Under the pieces are notes generated by a model. The model was not told where the DNA came from, did no database searches, and saw only the letters and a list, made by a program, of their open reading frames with translations. The position numbers and the translations under genes were made by a program. A DNA stretch of 64,000 nt from CADCVT01 sp036389485 (lineage in GTDB: Bacteria; Actinomycetota; Thermoleophilia; Solirubrobacterales; Solirubrobacteraceae). The DNA is taken from assembly GCA_036389485.1 (NCBI GenBank), contig DASVPR010000035.1, forward strand, positions 62,001 to 126,000, in the 5' to 3' direction. Of this stretch, positions 49,809 through 58,514 are shown piece by piece (within the stretch, counting starts at the first letter, position 1; each line of letters opens with the position of its first letter).

Positions 49809-50108
49809 CCGCCCGTCGGCGCGTTCAGCGCCCTGGCCTCCGACCGGATCGTCTCCTGAGCGCGTCCGCCGCTCCTGCCTTCACGCGAAAGCGGAAGCAC
49901 GTGAGATGCCATGAATCCTGGGGCCAGGACACTTGAGCAACGGAGGGCTGGGGCGCGATGCGGGGCGATCGCCGCGCCCGCCCGCTCGACGCGCCCGGAT
50001 TCCTCCAGGCCCTCCACCGCCTCTCTTGCACAGCCCGAGGAAAGCGAGGTTCCGGGAACCCGGGCGCCCCGGCGGGTGTAGAGTCGTCAAGAACGATTGG
50101 AGGCTGGG

Positions 50109-50744
50109 ATGCCAAGGACCAGCTGGATGCTCGCGGCGGCCGTCGTGCTCCCGCTGCTCGTGCCGCCGAGTGCGGTCGCCTGGGAGTTGCTGCCTCGGGA
50201 GGCCAGGCTGGCTTTGGAGGCCACGGAGATCAGCTCCGCGAAGGTCTGCGGGGCGAGCGAGTGCAGGGAGATCTCCGATCCGGAGGCGGCGACGGCGCTC
50301 GCGATCGGCCCACCCCCCCGGGGTACGGACGCCCCCGAGCGCGGGCTGCCCTGGTACAAGAGCACGCTCACGATCCCCGCCGAGGAGCGCGGCGAGGTGG
50401 ACCGCGTCTCCGTCACCGTGGTGCCCTCCGCCGGGCTGGTGAGCGTGGGGGACGGGGTCTGGGTGCCCCTGCTCAGCGAGAGCAAAGAGGCCTACGCGAA
50501 GCTCACAGCCGGGCTTGAGCCCCGCCCGGCGAGGACGCTTCCGGGCGTGGGCGTGGACGGCCTGCCGGCCGCCCGCGTCGATGAGGTCGTCGAGCCCCCC
50601 ATCGCGGCCACCCCGGAGCCGGTGAGCGACGGCTCGAACGGTCGGATCGTGGCGCTGGGCGGCGGCGTGCTGGCGGCGCTCATGGCGGGGTTGCTGCTCG
50701 CGATCCGCCACCGCCGCGCGGCGACGCCCCCGGCACCGGGGTAG
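50109..50744 (+). CDS. Secreted protein with C-terminal membrane anchor
   Basis: 211 residues; ATG 6 nt after GGAGG chosen over an ATG four codons upstream. Signal peptide WMLAAAVVLPLLVPPSAVAW, an extracytoplasmic domain with two Cys (VCGASECREI) and beta-strands (VDRVSVTVVPSAGLVSVGDGVWVPLL), a Pro linker and a C-terminal transmembrane helix (IVALGGGVLAALMAGLLLAI) with a basic tail. TAGAGT at 50077 is a likely -10. Unknown function. Confidence 0.7.
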   Translation: MPRTSWMLAAAVVLPLLVPPSAVAWELLPREARLALEATEISSAKVCGASECREISDPEAATALAIGPPPRGTDAPERGLPWYKSTLTIPAEERGEVDRVSVTVVPSAGLVSVGDGVWVPLLSESKEAYAKLTAGLEPRPARTLPGVGVDGLPAARVDEVVEPPIAATPEPVSDGSNGRIVALGGGVLAALMAGLLLAIRHRRAATPPAPG

Positions 50745-51300
50745 GGGCGGTCGGGTCTGCTTAAGACACCCAGCAGGGGCCAGGAAACTTGGGCTAGCGC
50801 GGGGTTCCGATCCGGCTCAGCTAAGCCACGAACGACGGCAACACCAGCGGGTCCGTCCTGGGAGCCGTGGCACTCTGAGGCGCTCTTGCTTTGCGCGAGG
50901 AGCGTCAGCCGCCGGATCGCCGTCACGAGACCCAGCGCCGTCATCTACGGGTCGCATATCCTCGGGCGCGAAGACCTAGCGCTGCGGATGTTGTCGGCCG
51001 CGGCGAGGAGCCCCGACGGCGGCGAGACGCGCCGCCTGAGCAGCGGCAACTCCGTTCCGACCGTTCGCCTCCGACAAGCTCCCGAGATCTCGTCGACCTC
51101 CCGATGAACCGCACGACATGCGGCCTGCGTTTGCGTGTCGTTTCGGCGAAAGCGATCGAACTTCCGGAGGACCGGCAGACACTTGATCAGGCACCGCGCG
51201 GCCGCCGGGGCCACCATCTTGGCGACCGTGTGGATCCTCGAGACTTCGCTCGATGCGCAGCATTCCTGCGTCATCAGCGTTTTCCTTCCGTCCTATCGTT
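50745..51300. other. Gene-poor, AT-richer stretch
   Basis: About 550 bp with no convincing gene. Short frames on both strands look like decayed coding sequence, for example a minus-strand frame 50945-51274 with several Cys. Base composition is visibly lower in GC than the flanks and continues into the relic at 51301, suggesting acquired and eroded DNA. Confidence 0.5.
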
Positions 51301-51835
51301 GTGAGGTGGCGGCTGCGTCGTCGCGACTCCTGCTTCGCGCGAGTCGACTGGAACGCCCTGTACGAGAGCGACCCCGAGCAGCGCTATGTCGTGTACGAGG
51401 CACGGAGCAGAGTCGGAGACGCGATCTACACCGCGCGTTCAGGACGCTTGTCGCCGCACTCCCGCGGTGCCACGGTTCGACGAGATCGACAGCATCAAGG
51501 TGCATCACTGCGGCGCGCCGGAGCACATTGAGGATCTCGAAGGGTCCTCATCAGAACGCTGCTGCCGAGGCATAACCAGACCGAGCGCCAGCCGCCCTCG
51601 GGCTACGACCGCGAGACACTAGAGCTCCACGAGTCATATGTCCGACACGGTCTGTTGCCCGCGGAGCTATGGGGCGGCCCGGGGTCGATCTTCGGGAGGC
51701 GGTGACGCACGAAGAGTCCGTCTCGCTCCTCCTTGCGCGATTGGCGGCAGCGCGCACGTCTGGAACTTGAGCAGCGCGACGCGATGGCCGATGCTGCGGA
51801 TGGTTTCGCTGTGGCCAACTGCTCGCGGTCGCTAA
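51301..51835 (+). pseudogene. Two decayed genes with multiple frameshifts
   Basis: Protein-like text continues only by hopping frames: VRWRLRRRDSCFARVDWNAL and YESDPEQRYVVYEARSRVGD, then AFRTLVAALP, then RFDEIDSIKVHHCGAPEHIEDLE, then VLIRTLLPRHNQTERQPPSGY and DRETLELHESYVRHGLLPAE ending at TGA 51703-51705. At least three shifts. An overlapping GTGACGCACGAAGAG start (51702) opens a second relic (VTHEESVSLLL, then LRDWRQRARLELEQRDAMAD in another frame). Family not recognised. Confidence 0.6.
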
Positions 51836-51976
51836 CCGGTAGCGCCCCGCACGGACCGGGACCGAGTTGTCAGCGCCAGCGGAAACCCGTGCGGACGCGG
51901 GGTCGGCTCAGGCCGGCCCCGTTGTCATTTCGCGCGAGATGCGCCAGCGCGCCGCTCGCTCCGCCGGAACAGGGGC

Positions 51977-53140
51977 GTGTCCGCGATCATCACCGGTGTG
52001 CGAGACGACGAGAGCGCTCGGGACGTCGTACAGGAGATCGGTGCCAGGCACGAGGATGCCGAGACGGTCGCCGCGCTGCTCGCGTTGGACGTGTCACCCG
52101 AAGCGATGCGACGAGCGCTGGCTCGCGGACGGCTCGCGGACGCGATCTTCGACGCGGTGCTCGATCCCGAGCGCCAGCAGCGGACGGTCTCGCCCGCCGA
52201 GATCGAGGCTCGCGGGGGCCTGTCTGCCGAGGAGTTCGCGTTGTTCGTTCAGTCCGCGGGCTTGTCTCCGCCCGCTCGCGACGAGCCCTTCCTCACGGAG
52301 GACGAGGCGCACGCCTTCGTCGAGGTCGGCAGGCTGCGCGAGGTCTGGCCGCCCGAGCTCGGTCTCCAGGTCTCGCGCGTTGCGGGGCGAGCGCTGGCTC
52401 GCATCGCGCAGACTCAGGTGCAGCTCTTTCGCCACCACGTCGAGCCGCGGCTGCGAGGCGAGGGCGGCGACGCGGTCTCCGCCCTCCCCGACGTCCAGTG
52501 GGCGTTCGAACGGCTCCTTCCGCTCGTGGCGCCGTTCCTGCTCGCGGTGCATCGCCGGCACTTCGAGCGCGAGCTCGCCGCGGCGGCCGTGCGCGCTGCC
52601 GAGGCTCGAGCAGGCGGGACGCAGCTGCCGGGCGCGGTCGAGGTCGCGATCCTGTTCTGCGACCTCAAGGACTTCACCGCCTACGCGGAGAGCGAAGGCG
52701 ACGAGGCCGCGGTCGCGGCGATCGAGCAGTTCTCGCGCACCGTCATCTCGGAGTGCGCCGGCGACGGCCGCGTCGTCAAGGGGCTCGGCGACGGCTACAT
52801 GCTGGCGTTCGCCGATACCTGCGATGCGGTGGCGACCGGCTGGGGCGTCATCGAGTGCCAGCGAGCGGAGGGCGGCCTCGGCGTCCACGCAAGCGTTCAC
52901 CACGGCGTCGCCGTGGCCCGCGACGGGGACTACTTCGGCACGGTGGTCAACGTCGCCGCGCGCCTCTTGGCCAAGGCGCAGCGCGATGATCTGACGGCCA
53001 CGCGCGCGGTGGCCGAGGCGACGGCGTCGCAGTTCGCGTGGAGGCATGTGGGCGCGAGCGATGTCCGCGGCGTCAGCGAGCCGGTCGACGTGTATCGCCT
53101 GCTGGGCCCGGCGCCCGGCGACGGCGATGCTCGTGGCTGA
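51977..53140 (+). CDS. Class III adenylate/guanylate cyclase
   Basis: 387 residues, GTG start. The first ~200 residues form a helical regulatory part (VSPEAMRRALARGRLADAIFD, LSPPARDEPFLTEDEAHAFVEVGRLREVWPP) like that of mycobacterial Rv2212-type cyclases. The catalytic domain follows: VAILFCDLKDFTAYAES with metal Asp 229, GDGRVVKGLGDGYMLAF with Asp 272, and DYFGTVVNVAARLLAKA carrying the transition-state Asn/Arg. Makes cAMP most likely. No membrane segment; cytosolic. Confidence 0.88.
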   Translation: MSAIITGVRDDESARDVVQEIGARHEDAETVAALLALDVSPEAMRRALARGRLADAIFDAVLDPERQQRTVSPAEIEARGGLSAEEFALFVQSAGLSPPARDEPFLTEDEAHAFVEVGRLREVWPPELGLQVSRVAGRALARIAQTQVQLFRHHVEPRLRGEGGDAVSALPDVQWAFERLLPLVAPFLLAVHRRHFERELAAAAVRAAEARAGGTQLPGAVEVAILFCDLKDFTAYAESEGDEAAVAAIEQFSRTVISECAGDGRVVKGLGDGYMLAFADTCDAVATGWGVIECQRAEGGLGVHASVHHGVAVARDGDYFGTVVNVAARLLAKAQRDDLTATRAVAEATASQFAWRHVGASDVRGVSEPVDVYRLLGPAPGDGDARG

Positions 53141-53233
53141 CGATGCGGCAACGTCAACTCGATGCGATGAGTTTGCGTCCCGCGATCGGTCGTAGGGAGC
53201 GGAAGAACGAATCCGAGAGGTGGGAGAGCTCTG

Positions 53234-53869
53234 TTGTCACCGTCAAGGGCCGTGAAGGCCCCCGTCACGATCACGCCGGTCCGCGTCGCCGACCTGCTCG
53301 CCGAGGACGAGCGGATGCCGGTCTACGTGCACGTCATCGACCACCCCGACGCGCGGGTGCTGGTCGACACCGGCATCACGGAGCTGCATCCGGCGGTGGC
53401 CGACCTCGATCCCCGCCTCCGGCCGCTGAGCGAGCAGGACTTCGATCTCGCCGGCATCGACATCGTCGTCAACACACACCTGCACTTCGACCACTGCGGC
53501 GGCAACCACCTCTTCGCCGGCCGGCCGATCTACGTCCAGCGACGGGAGCTGGACGACGCGCGCAGCGAGGACGACTACACCATTCGCGAGTGGGTCGACG
53601 CGCCCGGCGTGCGGTACGTGCCGGTCGACGGCGAGCTCGAGCTGCTTCCCGGGCTCCGGCTCGTCCCGGCGCCCGGCCACACGCGCGGCATGCAGGTGGT
53701 CGTCGTCGAGAACGGCGGGCGCCCGGTCGTCGTCGGCGGCGACGTCGCGGTGTGGTTCGGCGAGCTCGACGAGCCGCAGACCGAAGGCCAGCTGCGCGTG
53801 CGTGCGCTCGACCCCGAGCTGGTGTGGCTCACCCACGAGCACGAGCCTTGGCGACCCGGCACCGTCTGA
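53234..53869 (+). CDS. Metallo-beta-lactamase-fold hydrolase (lactonase-like)
   Basis: 211 residues; TTG start after GGGAGAG. Zinc ligands: THLHFDHCGGN (H82, H84, D86, H87), APGHTRG (H149), GGDVAV (D170) and a final His in THEHE. The layout, with VLVDTGI and a late TRGMQVVVVE, matches the N-acyl homoserine lactonase/AttM-like subgroup, but lactone hydrolysis is not proven by sequence. Cytosolic. It lies 93 bp after the cyclase and is convergent with the VOC gene. Confidence 0.82.
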   Translation: MSPSRAVKAPVTITPVRVADLLAEDERMPVYVHVIDHPDARVLVDTGITELHPAVADLDPRLRPLSEQDFDLAGIDIVVNTHLHFDHCGGNHLFAGRPIYVQRRELDDARSEDDYTIREWVDAPGVRYVPVDGELELLPGLRLVPAPGHTRGMQVVVVENGGRPVVVGGDVAVWFGELDEPQTEGQLRVRALDPELVWLTHEHEPWRPGTV

Positions 53870-53888
53870 GGCACCACGCAGGGCGCTC

Positions 53889-54338
53889 CTAGCCCTCCTG
53901 GCTCAGCTGCTCGGCGAGCCCGATGATGATGCCTTCGGGCCCGCGCATGAAGCACAGCCGGTAGAGGTCCTCGTACTGCGCGATCTCGCGCAGCAGCTCG
54001 GCGCCGTGGGTGCGCAGGCGGGCCACGACGTCGTCGAGGTCGTCGACCGTGAACATGATCCGGCGGAGACCCAGGGCGTTGGCCGGCGCGTTCTCGGGCT
54101 CGGCCCTGACCGCCGGCGGTGTGTGGAATCTCGTCAGCTCGACCCGGCCATGGCCGTCCGGAGTCCGCAGCATCGCGATGTCGGCACGGACGCCGTCGAG
54201 CCCGACGACGCTGTCCACCCAGGGACCCTCGACCTCCGTCTCGCCTTCCAGCTCCATGCCCAGCTCGCCGAAGAACGCCTTGGCGGTCTCGAGGTCCTCG
54301 ACGACGATGAGAACGTTGTCCATGCGCTGAATCGTCAT
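53889..54338 (-). CDS. VOC-family (glyoxalase/bleomycin resistance-like) protein under ECF42-like promoter
   Basis: 149 residues. ATG 6 nt after AGGAGG. VOC beta-alpha-beta-beta-beta fold: MDNVLIVVEDLETAKAFFGELGMELEGE, ELTRFHTPPA, GLRRIMFTVDDLDDVVARLRTHGAELL and YRLCFMRGPEGIIIGLAEQL, with a plausible metal E at the end. Substrate unknown. Its upstream leader duplicates that of the YCII gene at 60866, with the promoter at the same distance (50 nt) from the ATG, so it likely belongs to the ECF42 regulon. Confidence 0.87.
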   Translation of the reverse strand: MTIQRMDNVLIVVEDLETAKAFFGELGMELEGETEVEGPWVDSVVGLDGVRADIAMLRTPDGHGRVELTRFHTPPAVRAEPENAPANALGLRRIMFTVDDLDDVVARLRTHGAELLREIAQYEDLYRLCFMRGPEGIIIGLAEQLSQEG

Positions 54339-54357
54339 GACTGCCTCCTTTTCCTGT

Positions 54358-54416
54358 GAACCGCGCCTGTCGCGGCCCTTCAGCTGGTGAGCGGAGCGAG
54401 TCGGCGGTTCTCGACA
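54358..54416 (-). promoter_or_regulatory. ECF42-type promoter and hairpin leader, copy 2
   Basis: On the minus strand TGTCGA (54416-54411), a 17-nt spacer, then CGCTCA (54393-54388); 50 nt lie from CGCTCA to the ATG step of the VOC gene. A CCGCG-CCTGT-CGCGG hairpin lies in the leader. Same elements and spacings as 60886-60944. Confidence 0.65.
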
Positions 54417-54439
54417 TGGACGGCCGTCTCCGCGGCGCT

Positions 54440-54676
54440 GACGGCCGCGCTGGCGCTGGCGCCGGCGGTCGGCCACGCCGCGTTTCCCGGCCGGCCGGGG
54501 AAGCTGGTGTTCAGCAGCGTCGTCGACGGGTGACAAGGACATCATGCCGCCGAGGCCGAGCCGGGCAGCGCGTGGCAGGGACTGACGACGCATCCGGGTG
54601 AGGACGCGCAGACGGCGTGGTCGCCGGACGGCTCGCGCGTCGCGTTTCGTGCTCGGCGCCGCGGGCGAGCACTCCA
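54440..54676 (+). pseudogene. Truncated paralogue of the TolB-like propeller gene
   Basis: Closely matches the first ~80 codons of the gene at 57131 (ACGGCCGCGCTGGCG..., CCGGCCGGCCGGGGAAGCT, CAGCAGCGTCGTCGACGG, TGGTCGCCGGACGGC). It has an insertion after GACGG and a deletion at GACATC[T]ATG that shift the frame, and is cut off where repeat copy B begins. No start with signal peptide remains. Confidence 0.8.
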
Positions 54677-54685
54677 CCCGAAGTC

Positions 54686-54860
54686 GCTCGTCTACCGCGA
54701 GTTCTCTGCTGCAGCGGGCGCCCACTCCCCCGGCCAGCGCCGACACACCCGACCGCGTGGCAGGGCGGCGGTCCGACCACCCCGAGGACCCACCCCCCCA
54801 GTCGGCGAGCGGGCTCCGCCCTGTCGCCAGGGAGCGTCTGGCGGGTGGGAGGTCGGCCCG
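54686..54860. repeat. Structured dispersed repeat, copy B
   Basis: Begins GCTCGTCTACCGCGAGT and ends with the 58-nt block identical to copy A (49751-49808). Shares GGCGGCGGTCCGACCA and the GGGCTCCGCCC hairpin. It interrupts the TolB-like pseudogene on one side and a possible minus-strand membrane-protein relic on the other. Confidence 0.75.
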
Positions 54861-55178
54861 TAGCCGTCCGGCTCGTAGGACTCGATGCCGCCGGCTCGCT
54901 GAAGCTGGCGGTGCAGGCTGACGAGCACGTGCGCAAGAACCGAGAGGGTCGCGCACACGACTGCACCGTCCCACGTCGCCTGGATGAGCCACGTCGTGCG
55001 CGACGATCCCGGGCTTGCGGTCCTCGTCGTCGTCGGCCTTCCTCCCACGTCAGGTCTTCCTCACCACGGCTCTCCGAAGAGGTCGATCACCGAACGAGGA
55101 TGCAACGCGTTCACATGGCAGTGTGCGGGCAGGAGCGGACCGAGTGACTGGGAACCAATCGCTTAGGGAGCGGTGCAG
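54861..55178. other. Intergenic stretch with possible relic
   Basis: No intact gene. A minus-strand frame (about 55010-54865) reads TWLIQATWDGAVVCATLSVL then AHVLVSLHRQLQRAGGIESY before running into the repeat; it looks like a decayed one-helix membrane protein. The last ~40 bp carry the GST gene's Shine-Dalgarno (AGGGAG, 55165-55170). Confidence 0.4.
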
Positions 55179-55964
55179 ATGAACAGCCGCCCGATCCTCT
55201 GGCATATCGAGATCTCGCACTACAACGAGAAGGCGCGATGGGCGCTCGACCTGAAGGGCGTCGAGCACGAGCGGCGCTCGCTCGTGCCCGGGTATCACAT
55301 GGCGGTCGCGCTCGCGGTGACCCGCGGCCGGTGCTACACGTCGCCGATCCTCGAACTCGACGGCCGGCGCATCGGCGACTCGACCGCGATCATCCGCGCG
55401 CTCGAGGAGCGTTACCCGGACCCACCGCTGTACCCGACGGACCCGGTCGAGCGCCGCCGGGCGCTCGACCTCGAGGACTTCTTCGACGAAGAGGTCGGCC
55501 CCTACATCCGGCGGTTCGTCTTTCACGATCTTCGCAGCGACCGTGCCGCCGCCGCGCGGCTCGCCCCGCCGCCGATGAAGCGCTTCCCACGTCTGTTTGC
55601 GGAGTACTTCCTCGCGGGCACCGCGCTGCGGTACGGCACAGGGAGCGTTAAGGCAGCCGAGCGGGCGCGGCGGCGGGTGCTGCGAGCGCTCGACCGCCTC
55701 GAGGCCGAGCTCGGCGCCAACGACTACCTCGTGGGCGAGCGCTTCACGGTTGCCGACCTGACCGCGGCGTCGCTCTTCTACCCGCTGGTGCTGCCCGCCG
55801 AGGGCCCGGTGCTGCCAGAGCTGCCCGCCACGTTCGCGCGCTTTCGCGAGCCGCTCGAGGGGCGACGCGGGTTCCGCTGGGTCGAGGACATGTTTCGCCG
55901 CCACCGCCGCGGCGCGCCAGGCGCTGTCGCCGCGCCGCCGCCCATCGGAGCGCCGGGCTCGTAG
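55179..55964 (+). CDS. Glutathione S-transferase-like protein
   Basis: 261 residues; ATG 8 nt after AGGGAG. Thioredoxin-like GST N-domain: RPILWHIEISHYNEKARWALDLKGVEHERRSL, SPILELDGRRIGDSTAIIRALEERYPDPPLYP (the D/ES motif). C-terminal helical domain includes LEAELGANDYLVGERFTVADLTAASLFYPLV. Actinobacteria mostly lack glutathione, so the thiol may be mycothiol or the protein may be non-catalytic. Confidence 0.87.
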   Translation: MNSRPILWHIEISHYNEKARWALDLKGVEHERRSLVPGYHMAVALAVTRGRCYTSPILELDGRRIGDSTAIIRALEERYPDPPLYPTDPVERRRALDLEDFFDEEVGPYIRRFVFHDLRSDRAAAARLAPPPMKRFPRLFAEYFLAGTALRYGTGSVKAAERARRRVLRALDRLEAELGANDYLVGERFTVADLTAASLFYPLVLPAEGPVLPELPATFARFREPLEGRRGFRWVEDMFRRHRRGAPGAVAAPPPIGAPGS

Positions 55965-56104
55965 GGCGCAAGGCGCCCGACTCACGCCCGCCGCTTGGCG
56001 TCGGCGAGCGCCGACGCTTGGCCCTGCACGACTTCCGCTCCCGGGTGGGCAGCGGAAGCGCCGGCGACGATGCGATCGGATGCGCGAATCTAGGCGGCCT
56101 CCCG

Positions 56105-56110
56105 TAGAGT
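56105..56110 (+). promoter_or_regulatory. -10-like TAGAGT before the quinone oxidoreductase
   Basis: TAGAGT ends 9 nt before the ATG at 56120; no Shine-Dalgarno. The 155-bp gap before this gene holds nothing else recognisable. Confidence 0.45.
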
Positions 56111-56119
56111 CGCGCCCGC

Positions 56120-57088
56120 ATGAAGGCGGCGGTGATCTACGAGAACGGCGGTCCGGACGTTCTGCGCTACGAGGACGTTCCTGATCCCGAGTGCCCCGAT
56201 GGCCATGTGGTCGTCGATGTCGAGGCGATCAGCATCGAGGGCGGCGATCTGCTGCACCGCGCCGGGGCGGAGCTTCCGTCGGTGCCGCACGTCGTCGGGT
56301 ACCTCGCGGCGGGCACGATCTCCGGTGTGGGTGCCGGTGTCGAGGACCGTGCGGTCGGCGACCGCGTCGTCACCCTGAACGCGGCCGGGTCGCACGCGTC
56401 CAAGCGCGCCGTGCCGGCTCTGTCGACATGGCCGATCCCGGACGGCCTGGACGCGCCGCGCGCCGCGTGCGTTCCCGTCGCGTACGGGACGGCGCACGAG
56501 TGTCTGTTCACCGCCGGCAATCTCCAGGCGGGCCAGACCGCCCTGATCCACGCGGGCGCGGGTGGCGTCGGGATGGCCGCGATCCAGCTGGCGAAGCAGG
56601 CCGGTGCGACGGTGATCTCGACAGCGTCTCGCGACGACAAGCTCGAGCGCCTGAAGGAGCTCGGGCTCGACCACGGGATCAACTACGCGAACGAGAATTT
56701 CGTCGAGCGCACGCGCGAGTTGACCGACGGGCGCGGCGCGGACGTCGTCCTGGATTCGATCGGCGGGCAGAACCTGGTCGACAGCATCGGCGCGCTCGCC
56801 TACCGCGGGACACTCGTCAGCGTCGGGGTCGCGGGTCGCGCCGGCTCGAACGTCGAGGCGAGGGATCTGTGGGCGCAGAACAACGCGCTGCGCGGCGTCT
56901 TTCTCGGCGGGGCGCTGATGACCGAGTACCCGCGCGTCCACGCGATGATCGCGGACCTGTTCGGGCGGGTCGCGGACGGCGGGCTGCGCGTTGAGATCGA
57001 CCGAACGTTCCCGCTCGCCGAGGCCGCCGCTGCGCATGCGTACATCGAGAGCCGCCAAGCCTTCGGGCGCGTCGTGATGACGCCGTAG
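56120..57088 (+). CDS. NADPH:quinone oxidoreductase-like MDR protein
   Basis: 322 residues. Zinc-free medium-chain dehydrogenase: MKAAVIYENGGPDVLRYEDVP, GGDLLHRAG, GVGDRV-type segment (AVGDRVVTLNAAG), nucleotide-binding ALIHAGAGGVGMAAIQLAKQAGATVISTASR and DVVLDSIGGQNLVDS. No structural or catalytic zinc Cys. Reduces quinones or enones with NADPH. Ends just before the TolB-like gene. Confidence 0.9.
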   Translation: MKAAVIYENGGPDVLRYEDVPDPECPDGHVVVDVEAISIEGGDLLHRAGAELPSVPHVVGYLAAGTISGVGAGVEDRAVGDRVVTLNAAGSHASKRAVPALSTWPIPDGLDAPRAACVPVAYGTAHECLFTAGNLQAGQTALIHAGAGGVGMAAIQLAKQAGATVISTASRDDKLERLKELGLDHGINYANENFVERTRELTDGRGADVVLDSIGGQNLVDSIGALAYRGTLVSVGVAGRAGSNVEARDLWAQNNALRGVFLGGALMTEYPRVHAMIADLFGRVADGGLRVEIDRTFPLAEAAAAHAYIESRQAFGRVVMTP

Positions 57089-57130
57089 AGCGTGGCGACG
57101 GAACCTCCGCGCTACGGTCCGCGGGAGGAC

Positions 57131-58504
57131 ATGATTCGCAGTCGGTGCCTGATCACGACGGCCGCGCTGGCGACGGCGCTGGCGCCGGCGGCCGGCCACG
57201 GCGCGTTCCCCGGCCGGCCGGGGAAGCTCGTCTTCAGCAGCGTCGTCGACGGCGACAAGGACATCTATGCCGCCGATGCCGAGCCCGGCAGCGCCTGGCA
57301 GGGACTGACGACCGACCCCGGCGAGGACGCGCAGGCGGCGTGGTCGCCGGACGGCACGCGCGTCGCGTTCCGCGCCCGCCGGCCAGGGGAGCACTACTTC
57401 GAGATCTACCTCGTCGACGCCGACGGGACCGGGGAGCGCCGGTTGACGTACACGCCGCGTCCCGCGAACGACGCGGTCCCGTACAGCTCGCAGCCGTCGT
57501 GGTCGCCCGACGCCACCGAGATCGTCTTCCGGTCGAACCGCGACGGCGAGCCCGACGTGTGGCTGATGAGCGCCGACGGCACGGATGCGCGGCAGGTCGC
57601 CGACGATCCCGGTGACGAGCGCTATCCCGGCTTCTCGCCGGACGGCACGCGGATCGCGTTCACGAGCACGCGCGACGGAGACACCGACGTCTACACGATG
57701 CGCCGCGACGGCGGCGACGTCCAGCAGCTCACGCACAACGACGTCTACGACTCCGCGCCCGCGTGGTCGCCGGACGGCTCCCGGATCGCCTTCGAGCGCG
57801 GCGCCGCGGGCGACGACCCGACGAACGAGGTGTGGACGATGGCCGCCGGCGGCAGCGACGAGCGCAGGCTGACGGACAACGATGCGCTGGACGAGGGACC
57901 GGCGTGGTCGCCGGACGGCGCGCGCATCGCGTTCACCAGCGCGCGCTCGGACCCGGACGGGGACGTCTTCGTGATGAACAGCGACGGGTCCGATCAGCAC
58001 GTCGTCGCCGCGAGCCCTGCGCTCGAGGAGTCGCCGGACTGGCAGTCCCTGCCGCAGGGCGGGACGCCGCCCACCGGCGACCCCGCGGCGCCGCCGCCCA
58101 CCGGCGCAGACGACCCGCCGGCGCCGGCTCCGCCGCAAGGGTCGCCCCCCGGCGCGGCCGACCGGGCGGTCCGCCGGCAGCGGCTCGCGCCACCGGCGCG
58201 GATCCGCCTGAGGACGCTCCTCCGGCGCGGCCTGCCGGTCGCCGTCGCGTGCGAGCCGGCGTGCCGCGTGCGCCTGCGGCTCCTCGTGCCGCCACGGCGC
58301 GCCGCCGCCGCACGGCGCGCGCTCAACGCGGGTCCGACGGTCAAGCACCTCCGGCTCCGCGTCGCCAGGCACGCCGCAACGAGCCTCCGCGCCGCGCGCC
58401 GGCGGTGGCTGCTGGTGCGGGCGATCTTCACGCGTCCCGGCGACGAGGCGCGGGTCCTCGAGGCGCGTGTTCGGCTCCGGCGCCAGCGACTCCCGCGGCG
58501 CTAG
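57131..58504 (+). CDS. Secreted TolB/PD40-repeat beta-propeller
   Basis: 457 residues. ATG chosen for the signal peptide IRSRCLITTAALATALAPAAGHG; a frame opening at 57092 lacks it. Six PD40 repeats: AAWSPDGTRVAFRA, PSWSPDATEIVFRSNRD, PGFSPDGTRIAFTSTRD, PAWSPDGSRIAFERG, PAWSPDGARIAFTSARS and a final SPDW. A Pro-rich linker and an Arg-rich C-terminal domain of ~130 residues follow, like the tail of the Vgb-like protein at 1911. Extracellular; ligand unknown. A truncated paralogue lies at 54440. Confidence 0.85.
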   Translation: MIRSRCLITTAALATALAPAAGHGAFPGRPGKLVFSSVVDGDKDIYAADAEPGSAWQGLTTDPGEDAQAAWSPDGTRVAFRARRPGEHYFEIYLVDADGTGERRLTYTPRPANDAVPYSSQPSWSPDATEIVFRSNRDGEPDVWLMSADGTDARQVADDPGDERYPGFSPDGTRIAFTSTRDGDTDVYTMRRDGGDVQQLTHNDVYDSAPAWSPDGSRIAFERGAAGDDPTNEVWTMAAGGSDERRLTDNDALDEGPAWSPDGARIAFTSARSDPDGDVFVMNSDGSDQHVVAASPALEESPDWQSLPQGGTPPTGDPAAPPPTGADDPPAPAPPQGSPPGAADRAVRRQRLAPPARIRLRTLLRRGLPVAVACEPACRVRLRLLVPPRRAAAARRALNAGPTVKHLRLRVARHAATSLRAARRRWLLVRAIFTRPGDEARVLEARVRLRRQRLPRR

Positions 58505-58507
58505 CCT
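58502..58507 (+). promoter_or_regulatory. -10-like TAGCCT fused to TolB-like stop codon
   Basis: The upstream TAG stop starts TAGCCT, which ends 7 nt before the GTG at 58515. Confidence 0.45.
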
Positions 58508-58514
58508 CGGCCGC

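Noticed and set aside
54692..55048. 118-codon minus-strand frame as a real gene
   Set aside because: Half of it is the reverse reading of the dispersed repeat; the repeat copy at 49.7 kb yields the same peptide text, so it is not a conserved protein.
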